In this document: one piece after another, positions 63,374 to 64,000 of the stretch | How the letters are laid out: each line of letters begins with the position of its first letter | Numbering within the stretch: position 1 is the stretch's first letter | Assembly (NCBI GenBank): GCA_947581795.1 | Contig: CANPVS010000001.1 | Span: 124,001 to 188,000, forward strand | Source of the DNA: an uncultured Oscillospiraceae bacterium | GTDB lineage: Bacteria; Bacillota; Clostridia; Oscillospirales; Oscillospiraceae | DNA length: 64,000 nucleotides | Direction of reading: 5' to 3' | Translations under genes and position numbers: made by a program | The notes under the pieces: generated by a model | The model's database searches: none | Seen by the model: only the letters and a program-made list of their open reading frames with translations | Told to the model about the DNA's origin: nothing

Positions 63374-64000
63374 TTATTCCAACTCCAACGGCAGGCTCAA
63401 GAGATACTTGCCGTAATCGGTCATCTCCAGCTCTTTGCCGATGGCGAAGAGCTCCTTTGTGTCGATCCACTTCTGCCGCCAGGCGATCTCCTCCAGGCAG
63501 GCGATGTAGAACCCCTGCCGCTCCTGGACCGTCTGGACGAACTGGGCGGCGCTCAAAAGCCCCTCTGGGGAGCCGGTGTCCAGCCAGGCCATGCCCCGGC
63601 CCACCTGGATGACCTTGAGCCGTCCCTGCTTCAGGTACACGTTGTTGATGGACGTGATCTCGATCTCGCCCCGCCGGGAGGGGGAGATCTCCCGGGCGAT
63701 GTCCACCACGGTGTTGTCGTAGAAATAGAGGCCCGGCACCGCATAGCGGCTGCGGGGCTTGGCGGGCTTCTCCTGCAGGGACACCACCCGGCCGGACTTG
63801 TCGAACTCCACCACCCCGAACTGCCGGGGGTCCTTCACCGGGTAGCCGAAGACCATGGCCCCCTCGGTGAGGGCCGCGCCCCGGGCCAGGTAGCTGGAAA
63901 GGGCCTGCCCGTAGAACACGTTGTCCCCCAAAATGAGGCACACCGTGTCGTTCCCGATGAAATCCGCCCCCACGATAAAGGCGTCCGCCAGACCCCGGGG
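63374..64000 (-). CDS. rfbA: Glucose-1-phosphate thymidylyltransferase (5' end outside window)
   Basis: The last 208 residues of RfbA are visible; the frame stays open to base 64000 (GLADAFIVGADFIGNDTVCL). Landmarks: LILGDNVFYGQALSSYLARG, GYPVKDPRQFGVVEFDKSGR, RYAVPGLYFYDNTVVDIARE, EIEITSINNVYLKQGRLKVI, AWLDTGSPEGLLSAAQFVQT, EEIAWRQKWIDTKEL. It makes dTDP-glucose, first step to dTDP-rhamnose for surface polysaccharides. Other rfb genes presumably lie beyond the window. Confidence 0.95.
   Translation of the reverse strand, partial: PRGLADAFIVGADFIGNDTVCLILGDNVFYGQALSSYLARGAALTEGAMVFGYPVKDPRQFGVVEFDKSGRVVSLQEKPAKPRSRYAVPGLYFYDNTVVDIAREISPSRRGEIEITSINNVYLKQGRLKVIQVGRGMAWLDTGSPEGLLSAAQFVQTVQERQGFYIACLEEIAWRQKWIDTKELFAIGKELEMTDYGKYLLSLPLELE

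Overview
The window looks like a chromosome segment of a GC-rich, spore-forming gut Clostridia, probably an Oscillospiraceae-type bacterium (Oscillibacter/Flavonifractor-like). This is an inference from the mix of sporulation genes (sigG, a YlmC/YmxH PRC-barrel protein, a Spo0A-C-like protein), BspA-type and choline-binding-like surface proteins, two-subunit GltBD, Gx-transporter and NusG-II proteins, Shine-Dalgarno-rich starts, frequent TTG/GTG starts and no outer-membrane genes. I could not run a taxonomic search.

Layout. 1-6.7 kb: the end of a secreted FIVAR/wall-binding protein, a tyrosine-recombinase relative lacking its catalytic residues, then a compact phage cassette (collagen-like fibres, a C-type-lectin-like variable fibre, XkdX, a holin and a CHAP endolysin) with no head, tail-tube or packaging genes. 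6.7-12.2 kb: a five-gene minus-strand operon of blaI, a sensor-less blaR1, a GT-C-like membrane protein, an acyltransferase-3 and a PIG-V-like mannosyltransferase, driven by one clear promoter with two dyad operators. 12.2-15.3 kb: DUF4173, HTH and DUF2975 genes and a methyltransferase. 15.3-21.4 kb: YlmC, rpsB-tsf, plsC, a membrane protein, an Mrp/Nbp35 ATPase, and a divergent HTH regulator/secreted repeat protein pair. 21.4-25.7 kb: abcF-ydcF-ilvA-ridA operon. 25.8-32.0 kb: a class B PBP with an FHA-SEDS fusion, NusG-II/Gx transporter/DUF975, and a second RodA. 32-36.6 kb: RadC, tRNA-Thr, a secreted GH5-like protein and a stand-alone MsmX/UgpC ATPase with a structured leader. 36.8-40.1 kb: two paralogous sigma/anti-sigma pairs in tandem. 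40.2-43.2 kb: the Spo0A-C-like protein, a patatin phospholipase, a double-glycine leader peptide and tRNA-Pro. 43.4-55.3 kb: gltBD, an amino-acid ABC importer with a lipoprotein, and a BspA-type LRR protein. 55.5-64 kb: ClC, an ATP-grasp/esterase pair, pepT, a radical SAM protein, sigG, a broken hsdS/IS3 remnant, and the end of rfbA.

Two families of interspersed palindromic repeats run through the intergenic regions. Family A (MITE-like, ends GGCCYCCTCTGACGAGG / CCTCGTCAGAGGRGGCC) and family B (two hairpins whose stems vary with compensating changes) occur at least ten times in total, and one B copy supplies the stop codon of pepT.

The most promising undescribed systems are: (i) BlaI/BlaR1 signalling wired to envelope glycosylation/acylation genes; (ii) a phage receptor-binding protein with the end of a diversity-generating-retroelement target but no reverse transcriptase nearby; (iii) a Spo0A-C/zinc-ribbon protein with tandem 0A-box-like sites upstream; (iv) an orphan double-glycine peptide; and (v) an ATP-grasp/esterase pair.
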